Made by a program: the position numbers and the translations under genes. DNA of 64,000 nt from Calamus simplicifolius. Its lineage: Eukaryota; Streptophyta; Magnoliopsida; Arecales; Arecaceae. The notes beneath the pieces were generated by a model. It saw nothing but the letters and a program-made list of their open reading frames with translations, made no database searches and had not been told where the DNA came from. Below, piece after piece: positions 23,972-35,541 of the stretch (position 1 is its first letter; every line of letters starts with the position of its first letter). The stretch spans positions 866,128-930,127 of the forward strand of contig UESW01003879.1 in the NCBI GenBank assembly GCA_900491605.1, written 5' to 3'.

Positions 23972-24720
23972 TGTTGTTGGATTACCCAGGGGAAAGGAAT
24001 AATTTAAGGGTTAGGGCTTTAGAATGTCAAGATTGAACCTACAGTTGATTGAAATTTCTATTTTGACCTGCATTTTCAGCAAAGGCAATCTACAAGTGAG
24101 GTTTCTTCACAGAAAATATGTGAGGGATTATTGCAATTTTACCAATGTTTTGAGGACCTAGGGTTATTAGAGAGAGAAAAAAAGAGAAAAGATCTGTAAA
24201 AATTATAAACGAGATTACACAGGAGAGGAAAAAAGGGATAATTACAGGCCTCACTCTGGGTTTCTGCAAATAAGATCAAGCCTTGCAGCTAAGACAAGGA
24301 AAGATAATGAAAAAGAGAAGATATGAATATCCGAACTTACTACTGGACATTGTACTTCATATCACACTGAGAACTCAAATGGAAAGAAGAATACTTCTAT
24401 CATTCATTAAACATTATATTGCCATTACATTAAACACCCTAAGGAGAGTTGACCGCTATTTACAAATGGCCTAAGTGTCCTGTGCCCAAAATATACCTCT
24501 AATTGTATTCATGCCCAGTCACTTGGAAATAATTTGTTTAGTAAGTAAATATAAAATAAAACAACAATAATTTGTGCCCTAGTAGCTGATTTCATAATTA
24601 AGCAAAATAAAAAAAGAAAATGACATGGACCTAACTAATGACTTAAACAATAAAGTTAAGACAATAAAACTCAAATAACTTAATCATCGAGACTTGATCG
24701 GCTGAACTAAAAAGTACTCA
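23972..24720 (-). repeat. Element D right (5') LTR, diverged
   Basis: It starts TGTTGTTGGATTACCC in plus orientation and pairs with 16831-17601. Confidence 0.55.
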
Positions 24721-26140
24721 TGAAAAATTGCATTCCAATCTCTTTTCGTCTTATATTTTTCCTAAAATTATAATTTATTTATGTGAATTGAATGATTGTG
24801 TTTGTATATTGCTTGAAATTGTCTTTTAAATCTATTGCTTTCGTAGTACGCTTGTAATAGCTTTGAAAATATCATAGCCTACTTTTCCCAAATCCTTCAT
24901 CTTTTGCCAATTCACATTATCTTCAATCTTCATTCAATCCAAATTGGAGTTTTTTCATGCTCTTATTCTTATGATGCATATGTATAAATGTATATTCCCA
25001 GCATACGCATGTGATTTATGTATGTGTGAGTGTGTGTGTGTTGTGCGGGCAGGTTTGATATGTGTATATATATATTGCGTGTATCTCTATTATGACAGCT
25101 CAAACTCCATGAGCTGCACTCTATATGTAAACCTTTCTACATAAAATATAGGTCACTTGGTTCAGATCTTTATCTTTAGTAGTATGCTAATCAATAGTCT
25201 TATTTTTTTCAAAAAAAAAAAAAATAATGGGGTCACAACTATTCATCCTTGTGTTAATAACAGGTGCTCAACATTATATACATGCTTTCATGCATGTCAA
25301 AGTGTGTCTCTTAAGAATAACCCATCATGCTTTCCTTAGCTGCTTGGCTTTTCCTTTCAACATACTTTTTTCCTAGCCTATCATGTGTTTTCCTTTCCAC
25401 TGCTTGGTGCAGGGACACCACCATGCTATAGGGCGAAACGCCATGACTGAATAAATGGCAGTCATTACTGTACTGACTATGTACTGTGGAAATGAATTGG
25501 AAAGCTAAAATAAAAGGAATCTGAATAACTAAAAAAAAAACCTGAAGTAGAAAATGGGCCCCTCTTATAAAAGCAAATAACTAAAAGCTAGATTAATCCT
25601 ATGGTACATGATATGCATTTTCAAGTCGTGCATACCTTCTAGCAATTTAGAGTTTGAGTTGGTGTTCCAGCATTTGGATATAAGCTCCAGCATGGTATAT
25701 TCTTTCTACATTCCATATTGTTCAGCTTTCTTGCCTTCACTTTTTTTTTTAAAAAAATATATTTTTCTTTACTTTCAAACCTGTCCTTTTCATTGTGTAA
25801 ACATTCAACTAAACAAATGCATTTTGTTAGTAAACACTTTTATTCATACATGTTATTGTAGTGTTTAGAATTAATTTATGTTCATCGTAATTAAAAAATG
25901 GGTTTCTATTCAGATTTTGAAAGCAAAAAAAAAAAAAAATACATTGTCTTTTTGGCATCTGGCGTACTAATTAGTTTATTGAGCTCATAATCTTTATGCT
26001 CTCTTTTAAAATGCAATTTTTCCATTTGCAGTATTTTCTGTAGGACTTGTGCTCATATTATACTCAAATAAGGTATTTTAAGGCATATATTTATTTCATT
26101 TAATCCTGGTTTATGCAACTATTTCATAATTGGAGGAAGC
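24721..26140. other. AT-rich spacer
   Basis: No supported feature. Short A runs (25209-25223, 25926-25939) and a GTGTGTGTGTG stretch near 25030 are simple sequence. Small open frames here look like chance. Confidence 0.3.
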
Positions 26141-26200
26141 ATATTCATGTAGCCGACCCCATGTAGTTGGGGAAAGGCTTAGATGAGTTGAGTTGAATTG
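26141..26200 (+). mobile_element. Au-SINE-like 3' end
   Basis: CATGTAGCCGACCCCATGTA and the following GGGGAAAGGCTTAGATGAG, then repeated TTGAG words, match my memory of the conserved 3' end of plant Au SINEs (GTAGCCGACCCC..GTGGGA.AAGGCTT followed by TTG repeats). The Pol III promoter half is not recognisable, so this is a fragment. Confidence 0.45.
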
Positions 26201-28447
26201 GCTCTTTGTTTTTCTTCTGAAAGTTTGTTGTTTTGTTTATAGATCACTTGTCTGACATTAGCAGGGAATGAAAGAATGCAATTTTGTTTTGTAGGATGGA
26301 CTGTGTAAAGAGCTAGAAAATATTGAGCACAAGAAAAGCAAATAGGATGAATTAGGTTACATTTGGAACACAGAATAGCGGAAAGGAGCTGAAGGTAGAA
26401 GCATGTGCTTATATATTTGAATGGGGCTGCCAGGGGAAAGGATATAACCCCTAATAGGCAAGGCTGTTGAAGAGAAACTACATCCTAGCCTGGTAAATTG
26501 AACATGGGGTCAATAAAATTGAATTTATAAATGACTGTGATGTAGATTTACTGCTTTTGCCTTATTTGTGTTCAATTTAAATCACATTTTTTAATACCTT
26601 GATAATTTGAAAATTGAATTTTGATCCTGTGTTATTATATCTTAATTTTATTTTAATTGTTTTTCCCTCCAATAAATTGTCTTCCACGGTAGAGCTGTCA
26701 AACTGAGCTAAAGCCCGTTGTATCTCAGGCTGGCTTGCTGAAAGAAGAAATGTGGTTAGATTCACCCGGATGCCTTGGTAGATGTCACGCATTTTGGGGT
26801 TGGATAACCTCGCATGATGTCTTATCGAGAATTCAATTTTTTGTTTGAAGAAAGGAGGGCCAAGGTGAATTTAGTTAGTTTCTTCTTGCTACTTTGCCTT
26901 GTGGCTTAGTTATGCACTGGGGTTTAATGTAGTTTTGTCAACTTCCTCGTAAAATAATAAGCAATTTTTGTGACATAAACTATGGTAAATCAAACTTTGG
27001 AAGTTTAGGATTCCACTGTCAATTCGATTACGGTCCAGTCTACTACAATTATAGCCTTAACCATGGTCTACGCCCGCTTGTTTACCGTCGTTGCAAATGC
27101 TTCTTCTACGGCATTTAAAAGGTGAAAACTTTGATTTCTTGCATCAGGTTATGCATGTACCTCTCAACTACTTTTGCATGCGGGTGCGCAGGAGAAGGGG
27201 CAGTACATTTGACTGTATTCAAATATAATTAAATTTAAATTTAATTATTTTATTTATTTTTAAATTATATAGTTTAATTTTTTTTTAAAAAAAAAGATGG
27301 ATAATTTTAGGATCCGTGAGTATCAGGATGAAAAAGATAATCGAATTCTTAGATTACTATATTGAAATATTGTCAAATTTAAATCCGATTATCTTTTTTA
27401 TTCTTGGATCTATATAGTTTATGTATATCAATGAAAAAATAAAAAAATATAATAGCTTTAAAATTTATGTAATTTTAAAAATCAAGAATGTACCAATGTA
27501 TGTATGTGTATATATATATATAGGTAAGTAAGTATATATATATATTGCTATATTTGAATGCAACTAAGCTTCTATTAGGTCATCTTTTTGTCTTAACCTT
27601 CATAAAGTTTATAAAAAAAAAAGTAAAAAAAAAAATATAAAGATAAGATGGCTTTGAAATTCATGCAAATTGGATGAAAAATGTAACCAAATCTTCAATT
27701 TGATCATAGTCGAATACAAGCACCGTAGATTTTGTTGGCTTGAGGATTTGGAGGCTCGTATCCTATGAGTTGATTAAAGAATTAGATCTGTCAGTCGATT
27801 TTCGTTTCCTATGAGTTGATTAAAGAATTAGATCTGTCAGTCGATCATAGAACTAGATCTAACCTGATACAAGAAGCGATCCAAGCAAAAACCAGGCTTT
27901 TATGCAAGAGGAAGTCTCCGATTCCAGCAGCATCACATTAAACTACATGGCTGGAGAGAATCCATGCCTGAATTATACATAAAAAGGCAGCATATGTTAA
28001 ACAAGGGCCTTTCTGTAACAAAAAGTCTCATTTATCAAAAACCCTCAAAGAAACTGCAGGGCATCTTGAGGGGGCTACGTACTGTGAGCAGAATGAGCAT
28101 ATTTTGAGTTCCTTGTGCAGAATGGACTGTACTAGCGCAATGATTCGCATGTATGGACTCGCATGCGGATGAATCACTGCGTCCGATGCAAGCCATTCTG
28201 TAACGGAGTGGTGTACAAAGAGTTTTTTGGATTTCATTGAATGATGCAACTAGGGCCATCCCATTGGAGCATGCAGTCAAAGGCCTTGTTTACATCACAG
28301 CCTTAGGCACTACATTCTTTACATCACAGCCATTCATCACCAACATCAAGACTTGGCCCTCAAAAGTTTATGAATCAGCAATGAAAAGTGAAAACATTAT
28401 TCTCTAAAAATTAAAATCAGATCCAAAAGAATCCCAAGTATTTAGAT
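26201..28447. other. Spacer without supported genes
   Basis: Mostly AT-rich. A 46-bp-spaced direct duplication lies at 27761-27849, and short TA runs at about 27509-27545. From 27880 to 28440 composition is more balanced, but no feature is supported. Confidence 0.3.
27761..27849. repeat. Short tandem duplication, 46-bp period
   Basis: CCTATGAGTTGATTAAAGAA and the following ATTAGATCTGTCAGTCGAT occur twice, starting at about 27762 and 27808, with a short linker TTTCGTTT between them. Confidence 0.9.
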
Positions 28448-28744
28448 TTAACACAGTAAGCAAGGGAAAATGCCACCTTCTATCCAAAGGTGGAGACAGA
28501 CTGTTGAGCGTTGACGTCGCTTTGTTGGCTCTGCCTCACCTACATGTTGGCTTGGAAGGTCATATAAATTGGCTCGCCTTAAAAATTTATACCACAGATT
28601 TATCGTACAATTTGTCCATCCTACAGCGTCATTTGGAGAGCCACTGTTTCCGATAAAATCGAAGTGTTTTCGTGGCTCGCCTTGAGAAATAGATTGCATT
28701 TGGATAAGGTTCTCGTGACTTTGTGGTGCTAGAGTAGAATCCAT
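28448..28744 (-). CDS. Hypothetical 98-codon open frame
   Basis: The frame starts with ATG at 28744 (MDSTLAPQSHENLIQMQ) and stops at 28448. It has balanced amino acid composition, Cys residues near the end (TVCLHLW, FPCLLC) and no domain I recognise. It could be an exon fragment, part of a noncoding transcript, or chance. No neighbouring exon or promoter supports it. Confidence 0.15.
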   Translation of the reverse strand: MDSTLAPQSHENLIQMQSISQGEPRKHFDFIGNSGSPNDAVGWTNCTINLWYKFLRRANLYDLPSQHVGEAEPTKRRQRSTVCLHLWIEGGIFPCLLC

Positions 28745-28865
28745 CTTTGTTATCCTTGATATCCCAACTTCGGTTCACCAGATGGTCGAGCAGTCCCTAC
28801 ACTCTTTGGACTTCATGGAGGAGGAAAAAAATTCCTACATGTATTATTAGGAGGAAAAAAAAACT

Positions 28866-29170
28866 TAAATCAGATGCTTATATCTGTTTGTTGGCCTGTT
28901 TGGTATGAGCATAATGCAAGATTATTCCTTGGAAGGAGTGGCTCTGCTTTCATTGTTCTTATAAAAATCCTTCAATTTTTCTGCCAATGGAAGCAACTTT
29001 GTTCCATCAAGGCATTGGATGGTTATAAAAGACTCCAGGATTGACTCTCTTCCTTGATTCCTACTACTGTTCAATAGGAGTTTCTTTGTTCTCTATCTGA
29101 GTCTACTCTACTATCAGTCTGATCTTGTTTTGAGTTTCTGGCACTATATTCAATCAGAAAAAAAAAAAAA
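28866..29170 (+). mobile_element. LINE 3'-end remnant with poly(A)
   Basis: The plus strand reads LISVCWPVWYEHNARLFLG and FCQWKQLC, the tail of the zf-RVT region of plant LINE ORF2 (compare the usual LW.IW..RN.R.F). An untranslated tail ending in a poly(A) run at 29158-29170 follows. It lacks the RNase H seen in the 8380-14357 LINE, so it belongs to a different subfamily. Confidence 0.6.
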
Positions 29171-30996
29171 TTTGTTTGTTCTGCCCGTAAATCCTACTGC
29201 TGCCACTGCTTTAGTTGATGGAAAGTCCTGGAAAGGATCATCCACTTTCTCAATAAAAAAAGTTCTAAAGAAGATGCAACACTATGGATCATAAAGGCTG
29301 CGTATGATCCAATGACATCATGGTATTAAACAAGTGTGAAAGTGTGGAAGAAAGTTTCATATCATTATCCTCCTCCAGTCAGCCACAATAAAAGATGGCA
29401 GAGCAACTGGGCAACTTGCACCTAGCTAGGCATAGAGCACGCCATTATACCTACCTCCTCTCTTCTCATCCGTCCATGCATGGCTATGGCAATCAAAAAG
29501 TTAGATTAAGCAGATGCCAGCTAATGACTTCTTATGCAACTCCAATATGATGTACTACTTTGTTGGAGTGGATAACAAATTTATTCCCATGATAGTTGTT
29601 CATTCTTGAATTCAATTTATTTATCATATTGATCCAGTAATTATGACTTAATTAGCACCTTGTTCCTGATCCAGTTTAGCAGTTGCTTTGGTGCTACCTA
29701 ATCTTACTTACTTCCCAATCTTGTAAAAAATAGAAATACTTGGTGAGGTTGCTGTTTTCTCTCTGATTTTTCTTGCAATAATTCCAATGATGTGATAATA
29801 TTTTTCCAAGTCTGTAATCATGGCTACTTGGTGACATGCTGCCATTCATTAAAAGCCTTCAACTCTGGTGTATGTAGAATTACTGGTATTTTTCTTTGCT
29901 TTCCTCTTTATATCTTTGTGCTCTTAGAAATAAACTAGTGGTCCTTTAATTTATCAATTCACTTCCTCTTTTAGTGTTATCTTAGATATCTCTGTCAGCA
30001 AAGGTTGTAGATTATTTATGCATACAATATTCTTCTCTCTTTCTTTCTTTTTCTTTTTTTCCCCCAGCTTCCACAAATGCTATTTGAAGAAATTCAAATA
30101 ATAAAATATGACCTGAGAAGAGTGTTTTTTTTTTTTTTTTTGTGTTAGGAGAGGAGCTAAATTTTGAATCAAACACCTCGAGAATAAATTAAACCATATA
30201 TTATTATTGCATTTATTTTGACATGGAGAGGCATATTTTTCATTAGTAGTAATGGACCAAAACTTCATGTCACCAAAATGTAAATTGACAAATTCATTTA
30301 GCTTGGTCAAATTGTTACCAGTGACTTGGCACAATGTTTGAAAATAAAAAATGTATTTATCAAAGAAGAAACAGAAAATGAACATATTAATTGACCTGAA
30401 ATTAGCTAGAAATGATTTTTTAACAAGCTCTTTCTATTAAGGATCTCTAGATGCTTGTTTTAACCATTCCACACTTTGCCTCCTCTCACATTAATAAAGA
30501 AGTTAATTAGGTGGATTACATGGCTACTGCCTACTTAGGCTACAACCGGAAAGGAATTGGTTAATGGTCCAATGATTTTCCCCTAAGGCTTCTTTATATT
30601 GCTACGACTGACACCGATGGGTTGCTTTTTTCTGATGTCTTAAAACTTCTATCATGGTTTTCTTTTTTTTTTAAAAAAAACTCTTTCTATTTGACTGTTT
30701 TTTATTCTATTGTTGGGCAAAAAGTGTGTACCAACTTTAAAATAATCCAGTAGATCAACTTATTCATGAAGCTATACCATGTTTCAGATTTTCATGTATT
30801 TTATATGTTGACTAATATATTAATTATCATTAATAGGCCTAAAGTAACTTAGATATCTTTTCTTTTCTTTTCTTTTTCTTTTTTTTTAAGGTAAATATCG
30901 GCAATATCACACTACTTTAGTGAAGTCTAAAAGAATGGGTTGCTATTTGGAGAGGATTAATATAGCATGCAGCTTTAGGAGAATTAAAATTCTTTA
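29171..30996. other. Spacer without supported genes
   Basis: AT-rich, with T runs at 30127-30142 and 30660-30672 and a CT-rich stretch near 30035-30065. No domain wording is found on either strand. Confidence 0.3.
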
Positions 30997-31378
30997 ACTC
31001 TATGTTTGGATCTTTGGAGAGAAAGGAAGTGGAGAGTAAAAAGAAGTAAAGGGATGGAATAGAAAGAAAGAAAAATGAAAAGTTGTTCTTCTTCTCTTGT
31101 TTGGAAAGGATGGAAAGAAAAAAAGGTAATATCAATTATCTTGTTTGGATAAAGAGAGAGAAAAGAAGGAAAAGAGTTATGTACAATTATATCCCTTCAG
31201 AATAGGGAATAAACTGTGTGAATGAAAGAATGAAGAATAAAAAATGAAGAGATATTTTGGTCTTCCAAAAAAATATGACTTAAAACTTTTTTCCTCCCCA
31301 GCTTACTTTCGATTTGGGGGTTAACAAATTTACCCTCATTAAGGAAGAAGAAGAAACAGGTTACTCCTGTTCCCTTCT
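30997..31378. repeat. MITE-like dispersed repeat, copy 2
   Basis: It starts CTATGTTTGGATCTTTGGAG and matches 15563-15965 throughout in the same orientation. Its right end runs up to the Copia LTR of element C. Confidence 0.55.
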
Positions 31379-31423
31379 ATTGCGTAACGAGTCCTTAGCC
31401 GAAGCTCCAAGAAATCAAGCACG

Positions 31424-31913
31424 TGAGGAAAGATGAAGAAAAGATTCAGAACACAAGATGGATTATATGGAAGAAAAAGAGAATGTCTTTATTTCTATAT
31501 CTCTAGTCACATTGGATAATCATCTAGCCAGCACTAAATAATTATCCATCTTGAATGATAAAGCTTCTTCGCACCAGCCAGTAACCAACTCCTAAAAATA
31601 TGGAAGCCCAGCAACTTTCAAAAAAATCGGTGCCACTACACACACCTCCAATCCAGAAAACTTGAGTCCAATCCCCATGGACCCAGTCCTATAACCTACA
31701 ATTAGGTTATTAAACATTCTCTCAAAAAACTTCCTTCTAAGCCATATAAGAAATCACTCAAACCCAGCCTATGTACACCCATGACTTACATGCTCTCTAT
31801 TCTTGGGTCACAAGCCGACCCAAATGACTTAGGAACCTGAGAACTTGGGTAGCCTAAGCTCTCAAATTAGTGTGACTCCCTTGGACTTTGGATGTGCCAT
31901 ACCTGAACTTACA
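31424..31913 (-). repeat. Element C 3' LTR
   Basis: On the minus strand it starts TGTAAGTTCAGGTATGGCAC at 31913, right after a purine tract (CCAAGGTGGAGAT). It probably ends CTTTCCTCA at 31424. The diverged copy at 61532-61944 supports both ends. Confidence 0.7.
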
Positions 31914-31959
31914 ATCTCCACCTTGGTGCATCAAAGTTACAATAGGCTTCACTTGGTCC

Positions 31960-33563
31960 ATCAATCCCATCAGTGCTCCACATCTGAAGAAGCTATCCCG
32001 AGATAGTACCTTAGTAAGTGCATCTGCTACGTTATCTTTGGTATACACTTTCACAAGCTTCAACTCACCATCTCCACAAGCTCTCTGATTCTGTGGTATC
32101 TGGTGTCAATATATTTGGTCCTAGCATGATAGATCGGGTTCTGGACCAAATATAAAGCATATGACAATCAGAAAATACTTTGATGACCCCATATGCTATC
32201 CCCATCTTCAGTGCAAGACCTTTCGGTCATATAGCCTCCTTTGCAACCTCTAAAATACCAATATCTTGACTCTGTAGTAGACAAAGCCGTCACTGGCTAC
32301 AGACTTGACCTCATGATATTGACCATCATTCAAAATAAAGACATACCCTATCGTTGACTTTCTGGCATCCAAATCACCTTTATAGTCAGCATCAACAAAA
32401 CCGACTATCCGATCCTGAGCCTCCATGGTCAGTCTAGTGCCATCCTCCATGCCACTATACCCATAGCATACACCAACATTGACTGTGCCAACAAGATTTT
32501 GAATATCCCTTTCAGAGCTCTCCAATGTGCTCTACCCGGATTAGCCATAATATGCTAACCTGGCTAACAGTATATGTAAGGTCAGGCCTACAACAAACCA
32601 TAGCATGCATGAGACTGCCAACTCCTGAAGCATATGGTACTCTGGACATCTCCTCGCCTCTATCTCAGAGCTCGATGACATAGTCTTGGAAAGCTTAATA
32701 TGATCGGCCAATGGTAATGTGGCTGGCTTTGCACTATCCATACTGTACCTCTTCAAGACCCTCCTGATATAAATCCCCTAAGATAAGTGAAGCAACCTCC
32801 TGTTTCTGTCCCTAAAAATTTTTATTCCCAAAATTCGTGTAGCAGGACCTAAATCCTTCATTTCAAACTCAGCTAACAATACTGCCTTTAGATCCTCTAC
32901 AACAGCTTTACTCTTGCATGCAATTAACATATCATCCACATACAACAGCAAGTACAATCTGTAATTATATTCTAAAATCCAAAAATAAACACAGGGATCA
33001 TACTCACATCTAAACATGCCGATACTCCTCACAAAAGCATCAAACCGCTAGTATCACCGACGTGGCGACTGCTTCAAACCATACAAGGATCTCTGCAAAT
33101 AACAAACCTTTTTTCTGACCCCGATTCTATGAACACCTTCGGCTGCTCCATATAAATCTCCTCCTCAAATCCCCATGAAGGAAGGTCGTCCTGACATCCA
33201 TCTGCTCGAGTTTCAAATTTGCACTACTACAATGCTCAGCAACATCCTGATAGATGTGTATCGTACCATTGGTGAGAACACATCATTGTAATCAATGCCT
33301 TCTTTCTAAAAAAATCCTTTGGCCACTAACCTGGCCTTATACCTGGTCCCCTCCTTTGTGGCTCCTTCTTTACACTGAAATATCCATTTGCAATCAATAA
33401 GCTTTTTTCCACTTGACAGTGACACCAACCGCCAAGTCTGATTCTTCTGTAGAGACTGCATCTCTTCTGGCATTGCCTGGACCCACTTATCTATATTCTG
33501 ACTTGTCATTACCTTCTGGTAGGTAACTGGTCTTCCACTGGTAGCCACCAATGCATATGACAT
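31960..33563 (-). pseudogene. Copia reverse transcriptase and RNase H remnant
   Basis: The RT start reads DKWVQAMPEEMQSLQKNQTW and CKWIFQCKEG (33563-33306). The active-site part has YLLLYVDDMLIACKS with the YVDD motif and FEMKDLGPATRILGI (33032-32780). The RNase H part has DADYKGDLDARKSTIGYVF (32420-32340), ending with DNVADALTKVLSRDSFFRC near 32030-31970. Stops and frameshifts lie between the pieces, for example near 33040-33300 and 32530. Confidence 0.87.
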
Positions 33564-33899
33564 GGTCTCGCCAAACCTATATCATTGCGGCTGTCGAATG
33601 ATTCTTTTTGGCTTATGCAGTGTAATGCCGATGCCTATCCTAAGATGTGACTCCTCCCTCTGCTCATCTCTGCCGTGAGTATGCATCTGGCTAGTCCCCA
33701 TATGTGAAGACATATCTGGAGTGTGCTCCACCTGAATCTCATATCCTTCTGATGATCCTCCAAAGGAAAAATATCATAAGAGGTTAGTTGCTCAGCAGTA
33801 CCCTGCTGAGCCTCCTGCTGCCCATCCGCATTCGATTGGGCCTCCAGCAGAACCTCCATCGCCTCCTGCTTCTTGAAGACCGAGCTCTCATCAAAGATC

Positions 33900-34650
33900 A
33901 CATCCCTGCTGATCATGGCCTTCTGATCTAAGGGATCCCATAGTCTATATCCCTTGACTCCTCGCGGATGTCCAATGAACACCATTTTTTGGACTTTGGC
34001 ATCCAACTTGGTCCGCTGACTAGCATCCACATGTATAAATGCGGTACATCCAAAAACTCTGATATGGCTGAGCTCTATCTGTCTACCATACCACACATCC
34101 TCTGGTAACCTCCCATCAAGCTTGGCATGAGGAGACTTGTTCATCAAGTAGGCTACTGTGTCAACTGTGTCCATCCAAAATATTTAGGTAATCCTACTTG
34201 CAGCTCATACATCTAGCTTTTTCCATGAGAATTCTATTCATTCTCTCAGCCACTCCATTTTGTTGAGGAGTTTTAACCACTGAAAATTACCTTCTGATGC
34301 CTACATCTGTGCAAAATTTTAGAAACTCTTTACTTGTGAATTCTCTACCGTTATTAGATCGTACCATCTTTACATACCTCTCTGTCTCCTTCTCCACTTT
34401 GCTTGTCATGCTTAAAATTTGAAGAAGACCTCTAACTTTTCTTCAAGAAATAGACATAGATCTTCCTTGAAAAATCATCAATCAGAGTCATGAAATATCC
34501 GACCCCATTCCTGCCCAAAACTGGAGCCGATCCCAAACATCACTGTGTACTAGCTCCAAGGGACCTATATTGTGCGCTAAACTGGTAGAAAATTTTACCT
34601 TATGTTGCTTGCCCATCTAACATGGCTCACAAACCTCTGCAACACTCTCA
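33900..34650 (-). pseudogene. Copia integrase remnant
   Basis: Across shifted frames the minus strand shows LELVHSDVW near 34570-34540, the core glutamate region PQQNGVAERMNR near 34270-34230, then PEDVWYGRQIELSHIRVFGC and KMVFIGHPRGVKGYRLWDP in 34110-33940. These are typical Copia integrase core and C-terminal blocks. Multiple stops make it inactive. Confidence 0.8.
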
Positions 34651-34741
34651 TCCAAAGCTGAAATCTCTCTATCCTTTATCAGCACCCTCATGCCTCGCTC
34701 TCCAATGTGATCAAGATGATAGTGCTACATGCGTACATATC

Positions 34742-35541
34742 CTACTGACTGTGCACTGCTGCTGTTATCTCAGACCCTTTACATATCACAGACCCAACTA
34801 GCTGATACAAATTATTTTCTAGCCTCTTTCCCCTCATCACAACCATGGTACCTTTCATGATGTTGAGTACACCATTCTCGGAATGACAACTAAAGCCAAA
34901 TCCATTTCTCTCCAAGAACCCCAAAGACACTAGGTTCTTTTTCAAGTCAGGAACATGCTTCACATAAGTAAGAGTTCTCACAACCCTATCAAACATCCTA
35001 ATCCTAACTATGCCAACTCCTGCCACCCTGTAAGAATGGTCATCTACTAATATCATATTCCCCACATCAATTTTAGTATACTCTGCAAATCAGGATCGAT
35101 GCGGTGTATAATGATGTGAGCAGGCTGAATCAAGTAACCAACTGTCTGTTGTTCTTCTGTGTGCATCTGAAACCACCAAGAGGTCCTCCTCGACCCCTGC
35201 ATCTTCAACAGTACTGACAGATTCCTTCTCTTTCTTCTCTTCTTGAGGTTTCTTCCAGAGAGAACAATTTCTCTTTATGTGTCCAACCCCATTACACTTG
35301 TAACACCTAAACTTGCCTTTGCCTTTCTTTGATTTGAACCTGGATCGACCCCTATGCTTACTGACCTCCTTGCCTCTTCTGGTTCTCTCTCCACCGTAAG
35401 GCCCTCTGAGGTACACCTTTCCCTATCATCTTTTTTCTGTTGCCCATTGGATCTCAACATAGATACAATATCTTTATAGTAGTGTTTCTTTTCTATAAAG
35501 CAGTGTAGTAACAAGAGGATCATAAGACATGCAATGAACAT
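34742..35541 (-). pseudogene. Copia gag C-terminus, CCHC finger and protease remnant
   Basis: The tail of gag reads HCFIEKKHYYKDIVSML (35500-35440). A perfect CCHC zinc knuckle, CYKCNGVGHIKRNC, lies at 35264-35305. The protease active-site region WLLDSACSHHYTP follows (about 35135-35095; the usual SGAS/T is read as SACS). The frame then stops and resumes with VGNMILVDDHSYRVAGVG and YVKHVPDLKKNLVSLG (35065-34900). The gag N-terminus is absent. Confidence 0.82.

Larger units (their letters stand above)
16831..24720 (-). mobile_element. Element D: old Copia-like LTR retrotransposon remnant, interrupted by element A
   Basis: Two diverged direct repeats, 16831 to about 17601 and 23972 to about 24720, flank a short internal region (17602-17694 plus 23129-23971 once element A is removed). 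Just left of the right repeat the sequence TTGATGCCAAAC reads on the minus strand like a decayed TTTGGTATCA primer site (tRNA-Met type). That makes the right repeat the 5' LTR of a minus-strand Copia-like element. No gag or pol frame is recognisable in the roughly 0.9 kb interior. Confidence 0.55.
31424..35541 (-). mobile_element. Element C: Ty1/Copia retrotransposon (Tnt1/Tork-like), degraded, 5' end missing
   Basis: On the minus strand the order is gag end, protease, integrase, reverse transcriptase, RNase H, purine tract and LTR, which is the Copia order. No matching 5' LTR is found to the right of 35541, so the element is truncated within gag. Every domain has stops or frame changes. A solo-LTR-like relative lies at 61532-61944. 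Confidence 0.85.
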
